Position numbers and translations under genes: made by a program. Below are positions 14,196 through 24,009 of a DNA stretch of 39,586 nt, piece after piece. Numbering within the stretch: the stretch's first letter is position 1; each line of letters opens with the position of its first letter. The DNA is from an uncultured Rhodospirillales bacterium (GTDB lineage Bacteria; Pseudomonadota; Alphaproteobacteria; Acetobacterales; Acetobacteraceae): contig CAIJTR010000196.1 of NCBI GenBank assembly GCA_903823665.1, positions 1 through 39,586 of the forward strand, written 5' to 3'. The notes beneath the pieces are model-generated. The model was not told where the DNA came from, searched no databases, and saw nothing but the letters and a program-made list of their open reading frames with translations.

Positions 14196-16502
14196 TCAAT
14201 GAACCGGCTCGATATGGGTGGTGGCCACCAGATCTCCCTCCACCCCAGCGCGGGTCAGGTGCATGACATGGTATTCTCCGCGCCGCCACGCCGAGAACTG
14301 ATCGCGGTAGAAACGGCTGCCCGGCACGCCGGAATTGCCGATGTTCTGTACCGCCAGGAACGCATCGGGTGCCGCGAAATCCACCACAATCCGATATTCA
14401 GCGCCTGAGGTTGCGCGATGCGGCGGCAGTTCGCCACCCGTGTTGCGCAAGGTATGCGAGCCGCCATCAACGGAAGCGGGTCCGATGTCGAACGCGTCAG
14501 TTAACAGCGGCGACGAGATCGGGTGGTGCCAGTGAGCGATATGCACCTGCCCCCAAGCCCACGCGGCGGGATCCGGACCGAGCCGGCTGGTCAGCGCGGC
14601 GATACTTTCAGCCGCCACTGCCGCGATCTGCGCGTTGAGGTCGCCGCCGAAATAATCTGGAAATTCGCCTTCGAGCACGCTGATGCAAAGCCCGGTCTGC
14701 TGCACGGTAAGGTCGATCAGATGCGGCGGCAGATGCACCGACTGCACCCTGCGGTTCCACAGCGCCATGAAGGTCTCGAACAGCGTCGGTGCCGTGCTGT
14801 CCAGCGAGTAGCTGAAATCCCAGCGATGCAGTAGGCCTGCAAAGCTGCGGACGCTGTCGTCTGGCTGGTCCATCAGTGCGCCCAGGATCTGCGGCACCAT
14901 CCGCTCCGCGCGGGTGTTCTTGATGTCGTTCTGCAGGGCAATGTTGGCGGGCACGTCGAGTTTGCTGGAACCTGCGAAGACCTGGTCCAGCCGCACGCCG
15001 CGATGGCCCTGGGAATAGGCACCGTAGATCGGCCAGGGATAGTTCGGCGGCACGATGCGCTGGTTGGCGCTGGCCACGGTGCCGGAGGGCGGATCGGCGC
15101 GATGCGGCATGCCTTCGAAGGGAATATAGCCGCTCCATTGGTCCAGCGGCTCGCCCGCGTCACGCACTCCGGCCACGATGCGGCCACGGATGGGGATGCG
15201 GCCGGCCATCTGATAGCCGATATGGCCGCTGCGATCGGCATAGATCCAGTTGAACACTGCGACTGACCAGTCGCGCAGCACCGCGCGAAAAGCCGTCCAG
15301 CTCTTGGCCCGGCTGAGGCCGATGATGGCGCGCAGATCGTCGAGATGCTCGTGGCCCACCCAGCGCAGCGACATGGGCGCATCGCCCTCGGGTGCGATGG
15401 ATGGCACCAGCGCATTGGCGATCGGCCCGCGCCGCGTGGACTTGATCTCGATACTGCGATCGGCACCACCGTGCACTTTGATGATCGCGGTACGCACGTC
15501 GAACGGCAGGCTCGTTTCGCCGTCAAGATAGCGCGTGGGGTCGGCTGGATCGACCCGCTCGCGATACAGATCGCGCGTTGATGCCATGTTGTTGGTGAGG
15601 CACCAGGCGGAGCTGCCGTTACAGCCGTACCACAAACCCGGCACCCCCGGCACGCCGCAGCCAGCGGCGTTGTCATCGGGGCCGTGCAGGCCGAATTCAT
15701 ACCAGCTCGACGGCACCCAAAAAGGCTGGTGCGGGTCGCCGGCCAGCACCGGATGTCCGGTGGCACTGCGTTGCGGCGCGATGGCCCAGTTGTTCGAGCC
15801 GGTGGCATCGTCTGAGCCTGCGTGCAGATCTGGCATCACCAGATTGTCCGAGGCCTCGGGCGTGAGAAACGCTTGGCGCAGCTGTTGCGGCAGCAGGCGG
15901 GCGGCCTCGGCAGCAATCAGCCGGTCGATACGACCATTCAACGACCACCAGAAGCCGCGAGCGATCGCCACCACGCAGGCGGCGGTGAAAGGTTCGGGGC
16001 GATAGTCGAGGATCTGGAACTCGATCGGCAAATCGTCACCCATCGCCGTGATGCCACGGTTGATGCCATCGGTGAAGGCGTCCACCAATGCGCGGGTGGC
16101 GGGATCAATCGCGGCCACTTCGCGAGCGGCGATCAGGTCGATGCCGACGGTGCGGTGGGCGATGTCGGCTGCGATATAATCCGCACCCAGGATCTCAGCC
16201 TGCCGCCCAAAGGCACGGCGGCGGAGCCGGTCCATCTGCCACAGGCGGTCCTGTGCCATGGCCAAGCCGAGGCCGAAATAGACGTCAGACGTGTGGTCGG
16301 CGAAGATATGTGGCACGCCGGCACCGTCGCGCAGGATCTGCACGCGGCCCTGCACGGCGGCGTGGAGCGTGACATCGCCCAGTGCCGCCTTGCGCGCCAG
16401 CCAGGCGTCACGCGCTGTGGCGAAGTCCTCGCCACCGAGGCCGAGCGCCTCCAGGCTACGCGTGCCGCGCAAAACCGCGAGAAGATCGTTGTCATCCACC
16501 AT
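14196..16502 (-). CDS. penicillin acylase family protein (Ntn hydrolase)
   Basis: 768 residues, usual for the family. Start ATG 16502 lies 8 nt after GGAGG. The N-terminal part has VQILRDGAGVPHIFA and MAQDRLWQMDRLRRRAFG, typical of the alpha chain. GSNNWAI gives the autocatalytic cleavage site, Gly235/Ser236, with Ser236 as N-terminal nucleophile of the beta chain, followed by AGDPHQPFWVPSSWYE. The family cleaves amide bonds of acylated amines, beta-lactams or acyl-homoserine lactones. No signal peptide is visible, unlike classical periplasmic acylases, so it may act in the cytoplasm on imported amides. It is divergent (52-nt gap) from the MlrC gene and near a peptide transporter. Confidence 0.9.
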   Translation of the reverse strand: MVDDNDLLAVLRGTRSLEALGLGGEDFATARDAWLARKAALGDVTLHAAVQGRVQILRDGAGVPHIFADHTSDVYFGLGLAMAQDRLWQMDRLRRRAFGRQAEILGADYIAADIAHRTVGIDLIAAREVAAIDPATRALVDAFTDGINRGITAMGDDLPIEFQILDYRPEPFTAACVVAIARGFWWSLNGRIDRLIAAEAARLLPQQLRQAFLTPEASDNLVMPDLHAGSDDATGSNNWAIAPQRSATGHPVLAGDPHQPFWVPSSWYEFGLHGPDDNAAGCGVPGVPGLWYGCNGSSAWCLTNNMASTRDLYRERVDPADPTRYLDGETSLPFDVRTAIIKVHGGADRSIEIKSTRRGPIANALVPSIAPEGDAPMSLRWVGHEHLDDLRAIIGLSRAKSWTAFRAVLRDWSVAVFNWIYADRSGHIGYQMAGRIPIRGRIVAGVRDAGEPLDQWSGYIPFEGMPHRADPPSGTVASANQRIVPPNYPWPIYGAYSQGHRGVRLDQVFAGSSKLDVPANIALQNDIKNTRAERMVPQILGALMDQPDDSVRSFAGLLHRWDFSYSLDSTAPTLFETFMALWNRRVQSVHLPPHLIDLTVQQTGLCISVLEGEFPDYFGGDLNAQIAAVAAESIAALTSRLGPDPAAWAWGQVHIAHWHHPISSPLLTDAFDIGPASVDGGSHTLRNTGGELPPHRATSGAEYRIVVDFAAPDAFLAVQNIGNSGVPGSRFYRDQFSAWRRGEYHVMHLTRAGVEGDLVATTHIEPVH

Positions 16503-16554
16503 CTTGTCGTCCTCCAGGGAACGCGCAGTATGTCACCGAAAAAATGACTTGAGG

Positions 16555-18090
16555 ATGCGGAAATTGGCACGAATTGCGCTGTTGGGCTTTTCCATTGAAT
16601 GCAACCGCTTTGCGCCCGTAACGGTCGAGCGTGATTTTGCTGGGCGCACCCTGTTCCGAGGTGCGGCACTGCTCGCCGAAGCCCGCTCTGCGGCACCGCG
16701 CATGTTGGCCGAGCTTCCAGGCTTCGTGGCCGACATGGACGCAGCTGGCCTTTGGACTCCGGTGCCGCTCACTTTGGCGATGACCGCCCCCGGCGGGCCG
16801 GTGGAACATGCCTTTTTCCAAAGCCTGATGGATGAATGGGAGGCGGGGCTGGCGGCAGCGGCACCGCTGGACGCCGTTTATTGTGTGCTGCACGGCGCGG
16901 GCCTCACCACCGAGGATGACGATCCCGAAGGCACCATGCTGACCATGGTCCGTCGCATCGTGGGACAGCGGGTGAAGATCATCGCCAGCTACGATTTGCA
17001 CGGCAACATCTCGGACGCCGATGTCACCACGATCGACGGGTTCGTCGCCTATCGCACCAATCCGCATATGGACATGCGCCGCACGGGTGCCGAATCGGCC
17101 CAACTGCTGCGGCGTCTGCTGTCCGGCACGCCCTCGCATCTGGCCAGAACACGCCTGCCGATCGTGCCGCCGACGGTGACCATGCTGACCGGCCCGGACG
17201 CGCCAATTCGGCCCTATGGCGAGCTTATCGATCTCGGTCAGCAACTTATGCACACGCCGCCCTACGCCGGGCGTATTCTCAACGTTTCGGTAATGGGTGG
17301 CTTTGCCTTTGCCGACACGCCTTACAATGGGCTGACGGCGGTGGTGACCGCGACTGATGCCGACGCAGCGCACGCGTTGGCCCAGGCGCTTGCGGAGGCC
17401 GGCTGGGCGCGTCGCGCGCAGTTCCACCCGCGGCTGACCTCGCTGGAAGCGGCGACGCAGCTCGCAGTGGCGACGGCTGACACCAGCCGCCCGGCATTGG
17501 CCTTTGCGGATGTGGCCGACAACCCCGGCGGTGGCGGTGGCGGCAACACAATGTTCATTCTGGAGGCTTTCCTCGCTGCCGGGGTGCGCGATGGGCTTGT
17601 CGGCATCATCCACGATCCGGCCCTGGCCGCCGAGGCTCATGCGCTGGGTGAGGGCGCGCGTTTCACGGCACAATTTAACCGCGCAGTGGCATCCGGCTTC
17701 GCGCGAACTTTGCAGGCCCAAGCGATTGTACGCAGTCTGCATCCCGGCCCGATCCATTGCCGTCGTGGCATCTTTGCCGACGGCATCGTCGATCTTGGCG
17801 CGTCGGCGGCGCTGGATCTCGGCGGGTTGGTCGTCGTGGTGATCTCGCAGCGCGAGCAATGTGCGGATCCGGCATTCTTTGAGGCGTTCGGCCTTGATGT
17901 CGCCGCAGCCCGTGTGGTCGTGGTGAAATCCCGAGGCCATTTCCGGGGTGGGTTCGACGAATATTTCGGACATGACCAGGTGATCGAGGTCGATGCGCCC
18001 GGCCTGTCCAGCCCGATGCTGAAGAATTTCGCCTGGGCGCATCTGCCCCGCCCGGTGATCCCGCTCGACCTGGAGGTGACGTGGCCGTAA
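16555..18090 (+). CDS. M81-family metallopeptidase (MlrC/microcystinase C-like)
   Basis: 511 residues from ATG 16555; GAGG abuts this ATG, so the TTG at 16564 (9 nt from GAGG) is a possible real start. The N-terminal M81 domain begins ARIALLGFSIECNRFAP and has CVLHGAG, SYDLHGNIS (Asp147, His149) and YRTNPHMDMRRTG (His171, Asp173), the probable zinc-site residues. The C-terminal MlrC domain begins near 319 with DVADNPGGGGGGNT. MlrC cleaves linear microcystin peptides containing unusual amino acids; relatives are widespread in non-degraders and probably act on modified or D-amino-acid peptides. Placement between a divergent acylase and a peptide ABC importer fits a scavenging pathway for unusual peptides or amides. 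Confidence 0.88.
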   Translation: MRKLARIALLGFSIECNRFAPVTVERDFAGRTLFRGAALLAEARSAAPRMLAELPGFVADMDAAGLWTPVPLTLAMTAPGGPVEHAFFQSLMDEWEAGLAAAAPLDAVYCVLHGAGLTTEDDDPEGTMLTMVRRIVGQRVKIIASYDLHGNISDADVTTIDGFVAYRTNPHMDMRRTGAESAQLLRRLLSGTPSHLARTRLPIVPPTVTMLTGPDAPIRPYGELIDLGQQLMHTPPYAGRILNVSVMGGFAFADTPYNGLTAVVTATDADAAHALAQALAEAGWARRAQFHPRLTSLEAATQLAVATADTSRPALAFADVADNPGGGGGGNTMFILEAFLAAGVRDGLVGIIHDPALAAEAHALGEGARFTAQFNRAVASGFARTLQAQAIVRSLHPGPIHCRRGIFADGIVDLGASAALDLGGLVVVVISQREQCADPAFFEAFGLDVAAARVVVVKSRGHFRGGFDEYFGHDQVIEVDAPGLSSPMLKNFAWAHLPRPVIPLDLEVTWP

Positions 18091-18157
18091 GTCACGTGCG
18101 TTTCGGATGACTTGGATGCGGTATTAAAATCGTCTGCTGAACCATAGGATTGACAGT

Positions 18158-18349
18158 GTCATGCTGGCACCGTCTCTATTGCATGACGACACAAAGCTCG
18201 GTTAAGCTTTTTGCAAGTTAGCGTAATGGATCTTGAGCAGGGAAATCTGTCCCAAATTTGTCCCGCATTGTTCAGATTAGTTGATGGCTTGCCTCGTTTT
18301 TGGAGAGGGTGGCAGGTTTTATCATCGGCGTGTTGTATGTTGCATGACG
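18158..18349. promoter_or_regulatory. repeat-rich control region upstream of the peptide-binding protein
   Basis: TTGCATGACG occurs twice (18179-18188 and 18340-18349), and the first copy faces GTCATGC (18158-18164) as an inverted pair 16 nt apart. Between them TGTCCC is repeated with an 11-bp period (18248-18253 and 18259-18264), one helical turn. The 294-nt gap 18091-18384 holds no gene I can support, so it is probably the regulated promoter of the SBP-dpp operon. No regulator is encoded nearby. Confidence 0.4.
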
Positions 18350-18384
18350 GATGTTGGGACTAATAAATAAAAAGGGTCAGGGAT

Positions 18385-19995
18385 ATGGAAATCTCGCGTC
18401 GTAAGGTTGTCCAAAGTGCCATTGCCACAGGCACATTGGCGGCGGCCGGGGCACCTGCCATCGGTCGTGCGCAGTCGGCACCGCCGGCGAACCGCACCAT
18501 TCGCGCCGTCATGCAGGGAGATCTGCGCTCGTTCGACCCGATTTGGACCACGGCCAACGTCACCGCCTACCACGGTGCCATGATCTACGACATGCTGTTT
18601 TCCATCGACGCCGAGTTCAAGCCGCAGCCGCAGATGGTCGATACCTGGACCGTCTCGGACGACAAACTGACCTACACCTTCGTCCTGCGCGACGGCCTTG
18701 CATGGCATGACGGCACAAAGGTGACGGCGAACGACTGCGTCGCCTCCATCAAGCGGTGGTCGGCGCGCGACGGCGGCGGGCAGGCGCTGATGGCGAGAAC
18801 CAAATCCATAACTGCGAAGGACGATAAGACCTTCGTCATCGCGCTCAACTCTCCGTTCGGGCTGGTGATCGACGTGCTGGCCAAGCCTTCCACGCCGGTC
18901 TGCTTCATGATGCCGCTGAAGGATGCTGAAACCGATCCGAACCAGCAGATCACCGGGCGCACCGGCTCTGGGCCGTTCATCTTCAACGTAGCCGAGACCA
19001 AACCCGGCAACCGCTACGTCTATGACCGCAACCCGCATTACGTGCCGCGCAAGGAACCGGCCTCTGGCATGGCTGGCGGCAAGGTCGTCAAGGTGGATCG
19101 GGTCATCTACGAAAATCTGGCGGACGACCAGACCGCCCTAGCTGCATTGCAGACGGGCGAGATCGACTTCTTTGAAGTGATCCCGATCGACTTCCTGCCG
19201 CAGGTTAAAGACGATCCCGACATCACGGTGGAGATTCTCAACAAGACGGGGAACGTCGGCTTTCTGGGGATGAATAATCTCCATTCGCCGTTCGACAAGC
19301 TCCAGGCCCGCCAAGCGATGCTGTATCTGGTCAACCAGACGGATTTCCTTAAGGCGAGCTTTGGGGACTCCAAATATTATCGCACCTGTAACTCGTATTT
19401 CGGGTGCGGCACCGACATGGAAAATGACGCCAACACCGGCTGGTTCAAAGCCGCGCCGGATAAGGCCATGGCCAAGAAACTGTTCATGGAGAGCGGATAT
19501 GACGGTCGGCCCGTCGTCATTTTGCAGCCGAGCAATTTCGCTTTCATGAACAATGCAGCGACCATCCTTGGCCAAGAGCTGACCGATATCGGCGTGAAGG
19601 TTGATCTCGCCACCAGCGACTGGGGTGGTGTTATCACGCGGCGCGCGGTGCAGGCACCTGTCGACAAGGGCGGGTGGGATATCTTCACCACGTTCAGCAG
19701 CGGCTACACGGTTGCCAATCCGGTTGGCTATATCGGAGACGCGACCAACGGCAAGAATGCCTGGTTCGGCTGGCCGACCGACGCCCTCAACGAGAAGTTG
19801 CGCGACGAATGGGCGACGGCCCCCACGCTTGCGGACCGCAAGACCGTGGCCCGCAAGATCCAGGAAAATGCGTGGAACGTCGTACCCCACGCATTCCTTG
19901 GCCAGTGGGTGGCACCGGTCGCGCATCGCAGCAATGTCAAGGGATGGCTGGCGGTGCCGGAGGTGATTCCCTTCTGGAACGTCTCCAAGACCTGA
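18385..19995 (+). CDS. peptide/nickel-type ABC transporter substrate-binding protein (SBP family 5)
   Basis: 536 residues. The leader EISRRKVVQSAIATGTLAAAG has a twin-arginine motif and ends near RAQS, suggesting Tat export. The body follows family 5: LRSFDPIWTTANVTAYHGAMIYD, then LTYTFVLRDGLAWHDGTKVTANDCVASI, GSGPFIF, and LFMESGYDGRP near the C-terminal half. It should bind a peptide or similar compound in the periplasm for the DppBCDF-type proteins that follow after 22 nt. A GGGTCAGGGAT stretch precedes the ATG. Ligand not readable from sequence. Confidence 0.92.
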   Translation: MEISRRKVVQSAIATGTLAAAGAPAIGRAQSAPPANRTIRAVMQGDLRSFDPIWTTANVTAYHGAMIYDMLFSIDAEFKPQPQMVDTWTVSDDKLTYTFVLRDGLAWHDGTKVTANDCVASIKRWSARDGGGQALMARTKSITAKDDKTFVIALNSPFGLVIDVLAKPSTPVCFMMPLKDAETDPNQQITGRTGSGPFIFNVAETKPGNRYVYDRNPHYVPRKEPASGMAGGKVVKVDRVIYENLADDQTALAALQTGEIDFFEVIPIDFLPQVKDDPDITVEILNKTGNVGFLGMNNLHSPFDKLQARQAMLYLVNQTDFLKASFGDSKYYRTCNSYFGCGTDMENDANTGWFKAAPDKAMAKKLFMESGYDGRPVVILQPSNFAFMNNAATILGQELTDIGVKVDLATSDWGGVITRRAVQAPVDKGGWDIFTTFSSGYTVANPVGYIGDATNGKNAWFGWPTDALNEKLRDEWATAPTLADRKTVARKIQENAWNVVPHAFLGQWVAPVAHRSNVKGWLAVPEVIPFWNVSKT

Positions 19996-20017
19996 TCGAC
20001 GCCGGTACGCCAATAGT

Positions 20018-20959
20018 ATGATAGGCTTCATTGTGCGACGTCTGTTGGCCACCGTGCCGGTCATGGTGGTCATCGGGCTCTTCGTGTTTCTGTTGCTGCA
20101 TCTGGCCCCGGGAGACCCGGCGGCGATCATTGCGGGTGACAACGCGACGCCGGACAGCATTCTCGCCATCCGCCATCAGCTTGGCCTTGATCAGTCCATC
20201 CTTGTCCAGTTCTTGCGCTGGAGCGGGCGGGTGTTACAGGGTGATCTCGGCATATCGATTTTCTCGCAAACCCCGGTGATCACGCTCATCGGCCAGCGGA
20301 TCGGTCCCACGGTGTCGCTCACCCTGACCACAGCGGTGTTTTCCGTCAGCATTGCGATCTGCATCGGTGTGCTGGCAGGCTGGCAGGCCGGGGGTGTGCT
20401 AGACCGGATCGTGATGGCATTTGCGGCCCTTGGCTTCTCGGTGCCGGTTTTCGTCGTTGGCTATGGGCTGATCTACTTATTCGCCATCTATCTTAGGTGG
20501 TTGCCAGTTCAGGGTTACGTGTCGTTGGAGCGAGGCTTATGGCCATGGTTCCAGCACCTCATCTTGCCCTCGCTGGCACTTGGCCTCGCCTACGTGGCGC
20601 TCATCGCTCGCATCACCCGCACGGCGATGCTGGATGTGCTGTCTGAGGACTATATCCGCACCGCCACCGCCAAAGGTGTGGCCGCCACCCCTATGCTGCT
20701 GCACCACGCGCTTCGCAATGCCGCTGTGCCGATCGTCACCGTCATCGGCCTTGGTGTCGCGCTGCTGATTGGCGGGGTGGTGATCACGGAGACGGTGTTC
20801 AACATTCCTGGCATCGGCCGCCTGGTGGTGGATGCGATCAATCAGCGCGATTATCCGATCGTACAGGGCATCATCCTGGTGTTTTCTGGTGTCTATGTGC
20901 TCATCAATCTGGCGGTCGATATCAGCTATCTCGTTCTTGATCCGCGGATCCGCAGCTGA
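20018..20959 (+). CDS. peptide-type ABC transporter permease (DppB family)
   Basis: 313 residues, six membrane segments. Opens with IGFIVRRLLATVPVMVVIGLFVFLL in the usual DppB pattern and LAPGDPAAIIAGDNATPD. The EAA-type loop reads DYIRTATAKGVA. Ends in the DppB signature DISYLVLDPRIR. Its stop overlaps the next start by one base (TGATG). Confidence 0.93.
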   Translation: MIGFIVRRLLATVPVMVVIGLFVFLLLHLAPGDPAAIIAGDNATPDSILAIRHQLGLDQSILVQFLRWSGRVLQGDLGISIFSQTPVITLIGQRIGPTVSLTLTTAVFSVSIAICIGVLAGWQAGGVLDRIVMAFAALGFSVPVFVVGYGLIYLFAIYLRWLPVQGYVSLERGLWPWFQHLILPSLALGLAYVALIARITRTAMLDVLSEDYIRTATAKGVAATPMLLHHALRNAAVPIVTVIGLGVALLIGGVVITETVFNIPGIGRLVVDAINQRDYPIVQGIILVFSGVYVLINLAVDISYLVLDPRIRS

Positions 20960-21798
20960 TGGGCAAACCGATCAATATGCGCCGCTTCATCCGGCGTAAC
21001 CCTACTATCGTCATCGGGGCGATCATTCTAATTGTTCTGCTTGTGATTGCCGTGCTCGCGCCCGTCATCAGCGGCGACCCGCAGCGCCTCTCTCCGGTCG
21101 AACGGCTTCGGCCGCCGTCTGCACAGCACTGGTTTGGCACCGACAATCTTGGCCGTGACGTGTTCGCCCGCACCGTTTGGGGCGGACGCATCTCCCTGCT
21201 TGTTGGCTTCAGCGTGGCCGCCTTTGCCACCGTTGCCGGCATCGGCATCGGCCTGTTGTGTTATCTCTCCGGCTGGATCGAAGTGGTGGCCATGCGCATC
21301 ATGGATGGGCTCATGGCGATCCCCTCGATCCTGCTTGCGATCGCCCTCGTCTCATTGTCCCGCGCCAGCGTGGGCACGGTAATCATCGCCATCACCATCC
21401 CAGAGATCCCGCGCGTGACGCGATTGGTGCGCGCGGTCATGCTGGGGGTGCGCGAGCGCCCGTTCGTGGAGGCGGCGACGGCCGGTGGCAGCAGGCCCAC
21501 GAAGATTATGTGGCGGCATATCCTGCCCGCGACCATTCCGCCGCTGATCGTGCAGGCGACGTACAGTGCGGCGTCGGCCATTCTGATCGAGGCGGGGCTG
21601 AGCTTTCTTGGTGCAGGCACGCCACCCAGCATTCCAACCTGGGGCAACATGATCGCCGGCAGCCGCATCTTCCTGTCAGCCGCACCCTGGGCGGTGTTCT
21701 TTCCGGGTGTATCGCTGGCGGTGGCAGTGCTTGCGGTGAACATCCTTGGCGATGGGCTGCGCGACCGGCTCGACCCACGTCTGTCGCGGCGGATGTGA
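20959..21798 (+). CDS. peptide-type ABC transporter permease (DppC family)
   Basis: 279 residues. Contains [20 protein letters not shown] and the loop [20 protein letters not shown], both DppC hallmarks, and ends [11 protein letters not shown]. Start ATG at 20959; the ATG at about residue 6 is an alternative. Pairs with the DppB subunit to form the inner-membrane channel. Confidence 0.93.
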   Translation: MGKPINMRRFIRRNPTIVIGAIILIVLLVIAVLAPVISGDPQRLSPVERLRPPSAQHWFGTDNLGRDVFARTVWGGRISLLVGFSVAAFATVAGIGIGLLCYLSGWIEVVAMRIMDGLMAIPSILLAIALVSLSRASVGTVIIAITIPEIPRVTRLVRAVMLGVRERPFVEAATAGGSRPTKIMWRHILPATIPPLIVQATYSAASAILIEAGLSFLGAGTPPSIPTWGNMIAGSRIFLSAAPWAVFFPGVSLAVAVLAVNILGDGLRDRLDPRLSRRM

Positions 21799-21803
21799 GC
21801 GCC

Positions 21804-22775
21804 ATGACCGAGCCACTCCTGTCAGTCACTGATCTTCGGACCCAGTTTTTTACGGCCGACGGCGTGATCCGTGCGGTGGACGGGGTGAGCTTCAGCATCG
21901 ATCCTGCGGAGACGCTGGGCATTGTGGGCGAGTCAGGCTGCGGCAAGAGTGTCACGGCGCTGTCGATCCTGCGCCTGCTGCCGCGCCGTCTGGCGCGCGT
22001 GGTGGGTGGCAGCATCCGCTTTCAGGGCACTGATCTGCTGTCCCTCCCTGAACCGGCGATGCGCGACATCCGTGGCAACCGCATTGCCATGATCTTTCAG
22101 GAGCCGATGACCAGCCTCAACCCGGTGCTGACCATCGGCGAGCAGATTGCCGAGGCCTTGCGCATCCACCAGGGCCTCGATTCCTCCCGCGCCCTGACGC
22201 GTGCCCGAGATATGCTGGAGATGGTGCGGATGCCGGACGCGCCCCGTCAGCTCGCCGCGTTCCCGCACCAGCTGTCTGGCGGGATGCGACAGCGGGCGAT
22301 GATTGCCATGGGGCTGGCCTGTGAGCCGGCTTTGCTGATTGCTGACGAGCCGACCACGGCGCTGGATGTGACCATTCAGGCGCAAATCCTCACTCTCATG
22401 CTGGAACTGCGCCAGCGCACCGGTGCCGCCGTGCTGCTGATCACCCATGATCTCGGTGTGATTGCCGAAACCTGCCAACGCGTGATCGTGCTCTACGCTG
22501 GCCGGGTCGTCGAGCAGGCAACGGTGGAAGAGTTGTTCGACCGGCCGGCGCATCCTTACACACGCGGTCTGCTGGCGTCGCGCCCGGCACGCACCGGCGT
22601 GCGCAGGCGAAGGCTGACGGAGATTCCGGGTATGGTGCCGTCGCTGCGTGAGCCCATCACCGGCTGCGCGTTTGCGCCGCGCTGCGCGCTGGTCACCGAT
22701 CTCTGCCGCAGCACAGCGCCCAGCCTTGCTGCCATCGGCACCGGGCATGACGTCGCCTGTTGGGAGGCAGCATGA
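21804..22775 (+). CDS. peptide-type ABC transporter ATP-binding protein (DppD family)
   Basis: 323 residues from ATG 21804, 5 nt after the DppC stop; the longer open frame upstream merely runs through dppC. Walker A GESGCGKS, signature [12 protein letters not shown], Walker [13 protein letters not shown] and switch His in LITHDLG are all intact. The C-terminal oligopeptide-transporter extension (GCAFAPRC) carries the usual cysteines. Overlaps the DppF start by ATGA. Confidence 0.94.
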   Translation: MTEPLLSVTDLRTQFFTADGVIRAVDGVSFSIDPAETLGIVGESGCGKSVTALSILRLLPRRLARVVGGSIRFQGTDLLSLPEPAMRDIRGNRIAMIFQEPMTSLNPVLTIGEQIAEALRIHQGLDSSRALTRARDMLEMVRMPDAPRQLAAFPHQLSGGMRQRAMIAMGLACEPALLIADEPTTALDVTIQAQILTLMLELRQRTGAAVLLITHDLGVIAETCQRVIVLYAGRVVEQATVEELFDRPAHPYTRGLLASRPARTGVRRRRLTEIPGMVPSLREPITGCAFAPRCALVTDLCRSTAPSLAAIGTGHDVACWEAA

Positions 22776-23749
22776 CCGGCACGACGGTGCTTCAGGTCGA
22801 GGGTCTGGAGAAGCGGTTTCCCGTGTTCCGCGGCTTGCTGCGCAAGCAGGCGGGCGAGGTGCGCGCGGTGGACAAGGTGGGGTTCAGCATCGCAGCAGGT
22901 GAGACGCTGTGCCTGGTCGGTGAGTCCGGTTGCGGCAAATCAACCATCGGGCGGCTGGTGTTGCGCCTGCTTGCCCCCAGTGCCGGGCGCATCGTGCTCG
23001 CCGGCACTGATATCAGCGGGCTTGACGCGGAGGCGATGCGACGCTTCCGCCGCCACGCGCAGATGGTGTTTCAAGACCCTTACGGTTCGCTCAATCCGCG
23101 TCTTAAGGTCGGCGTTACCATCACCGAGCCGATTGAGAATTTCGAGACGCTGAGCGCGGCCGAACGCCATGACCGTGGCGTGGCGCTGCTGGCGCGCGTG
23201 GGGATGGCGGCGGATGCGATGGACCGGTTTCCGTTCGAGTTCTCAGGCGGCCAGCGCCAGCGCCTTGCCCTGGCGCGTGCCCTTTCCGTCCGCCCGTCGC
23301 TGATCGTGGCGGACGAGCCGGTCTCGGCGCTTGATGTGTCGGTGCAGGCGCAGGTGCTGAACCTGCTGATGGACCTGCAGGAAGAAACCAATATCGCCTA
23401 TCTGTTCATTTCGCATGATCTTGGCGTGGTCGAGCATATCGGGCACCGGGTGGCGGTGATGTATCTGGGCCGGCTGATGGAACTGGCCGATTGCGACACG
23501 CTGTTCGCAGCCCCGCTGCATCCCTACACACAGGCCCTGATCGCGGCCTCACCGGTCGCTGACCCGCGGGCGCGCGGTCTGCGCGTGCCGATTGAGGGGG
23601 AGGTGCCGAGCCCGGTCAATCCGCCGACCGGCTGCCATTTCCATACGCGCTGCCCGCATGTGATGTCGCGCTGCCGGTCGGAACAGCCTGCGCTGATCGC
23701 GGCGGCACCGGGGCACATGGTGGCGTGCCATCTCCATGTTGCGGGATGA
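22772..23749 (+). CDS. peptide-type ABC transporter ATP-binding protein (DppF family)
   Basis: 325 residues from ATG 22772, 4 nt after GGGAGG. Walker [10 protein letters not shown], signature [15 protein letters not shown], Walker [13 protein letters not shown], switch in FISHDLG, and the C-terminal GCHFHTRCP extension. Completes an SBP-B-C-D-F transporter. After the stop, AACGATAC (23761-23768) and GTATCGTT (23790-23797) form an 8-bp inverted repeat followed by T residues, a possible operon end. Confidence 0.94.
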   Translation: MTGTTVLQVEGLEKRFPVFRGLLRKQAGEVRAVDKVGFSIAAGETLCLVGESGCGKSTIGRLVLRLLAPSAGRIVLAGTDISGLDAEAMRRFRRHAQMVFQDPYGSLNPRLKVGVTITEPIENFETLSAAERHDRGVALLARVGMAADAMDRFPFEFSGGQRQRLALARALSVRPSLIVADEPVSALDVSVQAQVLNLLMDLQEETNIAYLFISHDLGVVEHIGHRVAVMYLGRLMELADCDTLFAAPLHPYTQALIAASPVADPRARGLRVPIEGEVPSPVNPPTGCHFHTRCPHVMSRCRSEQPALIAAAPGHMVACHLHVAG

Positions 23750-23859
23750 TATTAGATTGTAACGATACGGTGCAATATTGTTGTGTGTGGTATCGTTTTG
23801 GCCACGGCTGCCGCCTATGCTGTCTTGCGCTGAGTGGAAACAACAAGCAGCCTTGGGCA

Positions 23860-24009
23860 TTATTCGTTCACGTAAACCGGATCGATCTGATTGATCGTCA
23901 AATGGTCGATTGAGTTGCGGCAATCCAGCGCCGATCTTGCCTTTGATACAGAAATGCCAAGGCAAAGCACGATCACGGCAACTTCAGTCAAACGTGGAAA
24001 GGTGATCAT
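23860..24009 (-). pseudogene. truncated LprI/DUF1311-like gene (copy 2)
   Basis: A 49-residue frame, too short for most gene callers: MITFPRLTEVAVIVLCLG, a signal peptide, then LDCRNSIDHLTINQ, matching the start of the DUF1311 gene at 71-430. After TINQ it runs into unrelated codons (IDPVYVNE) and stops at TAA, so nearly the whole DUF1311 domain is missing. Its ATG overlaps the orf78 stop (ATGA), as in copy 1. Confidence 0.65.

Noticed and set aside
16492-18042. 516-codon minus-strand frame opposite the MlrC gene
   Set aside because: Antisense of a well-supported M81 peptidase; translation has no domain-like pattern.
692-23887. Integrase, transposase or phage genes inside the bracketed block
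   Set aside because: Checked the translated frames; all real genes are transport or catabolic enzymes.
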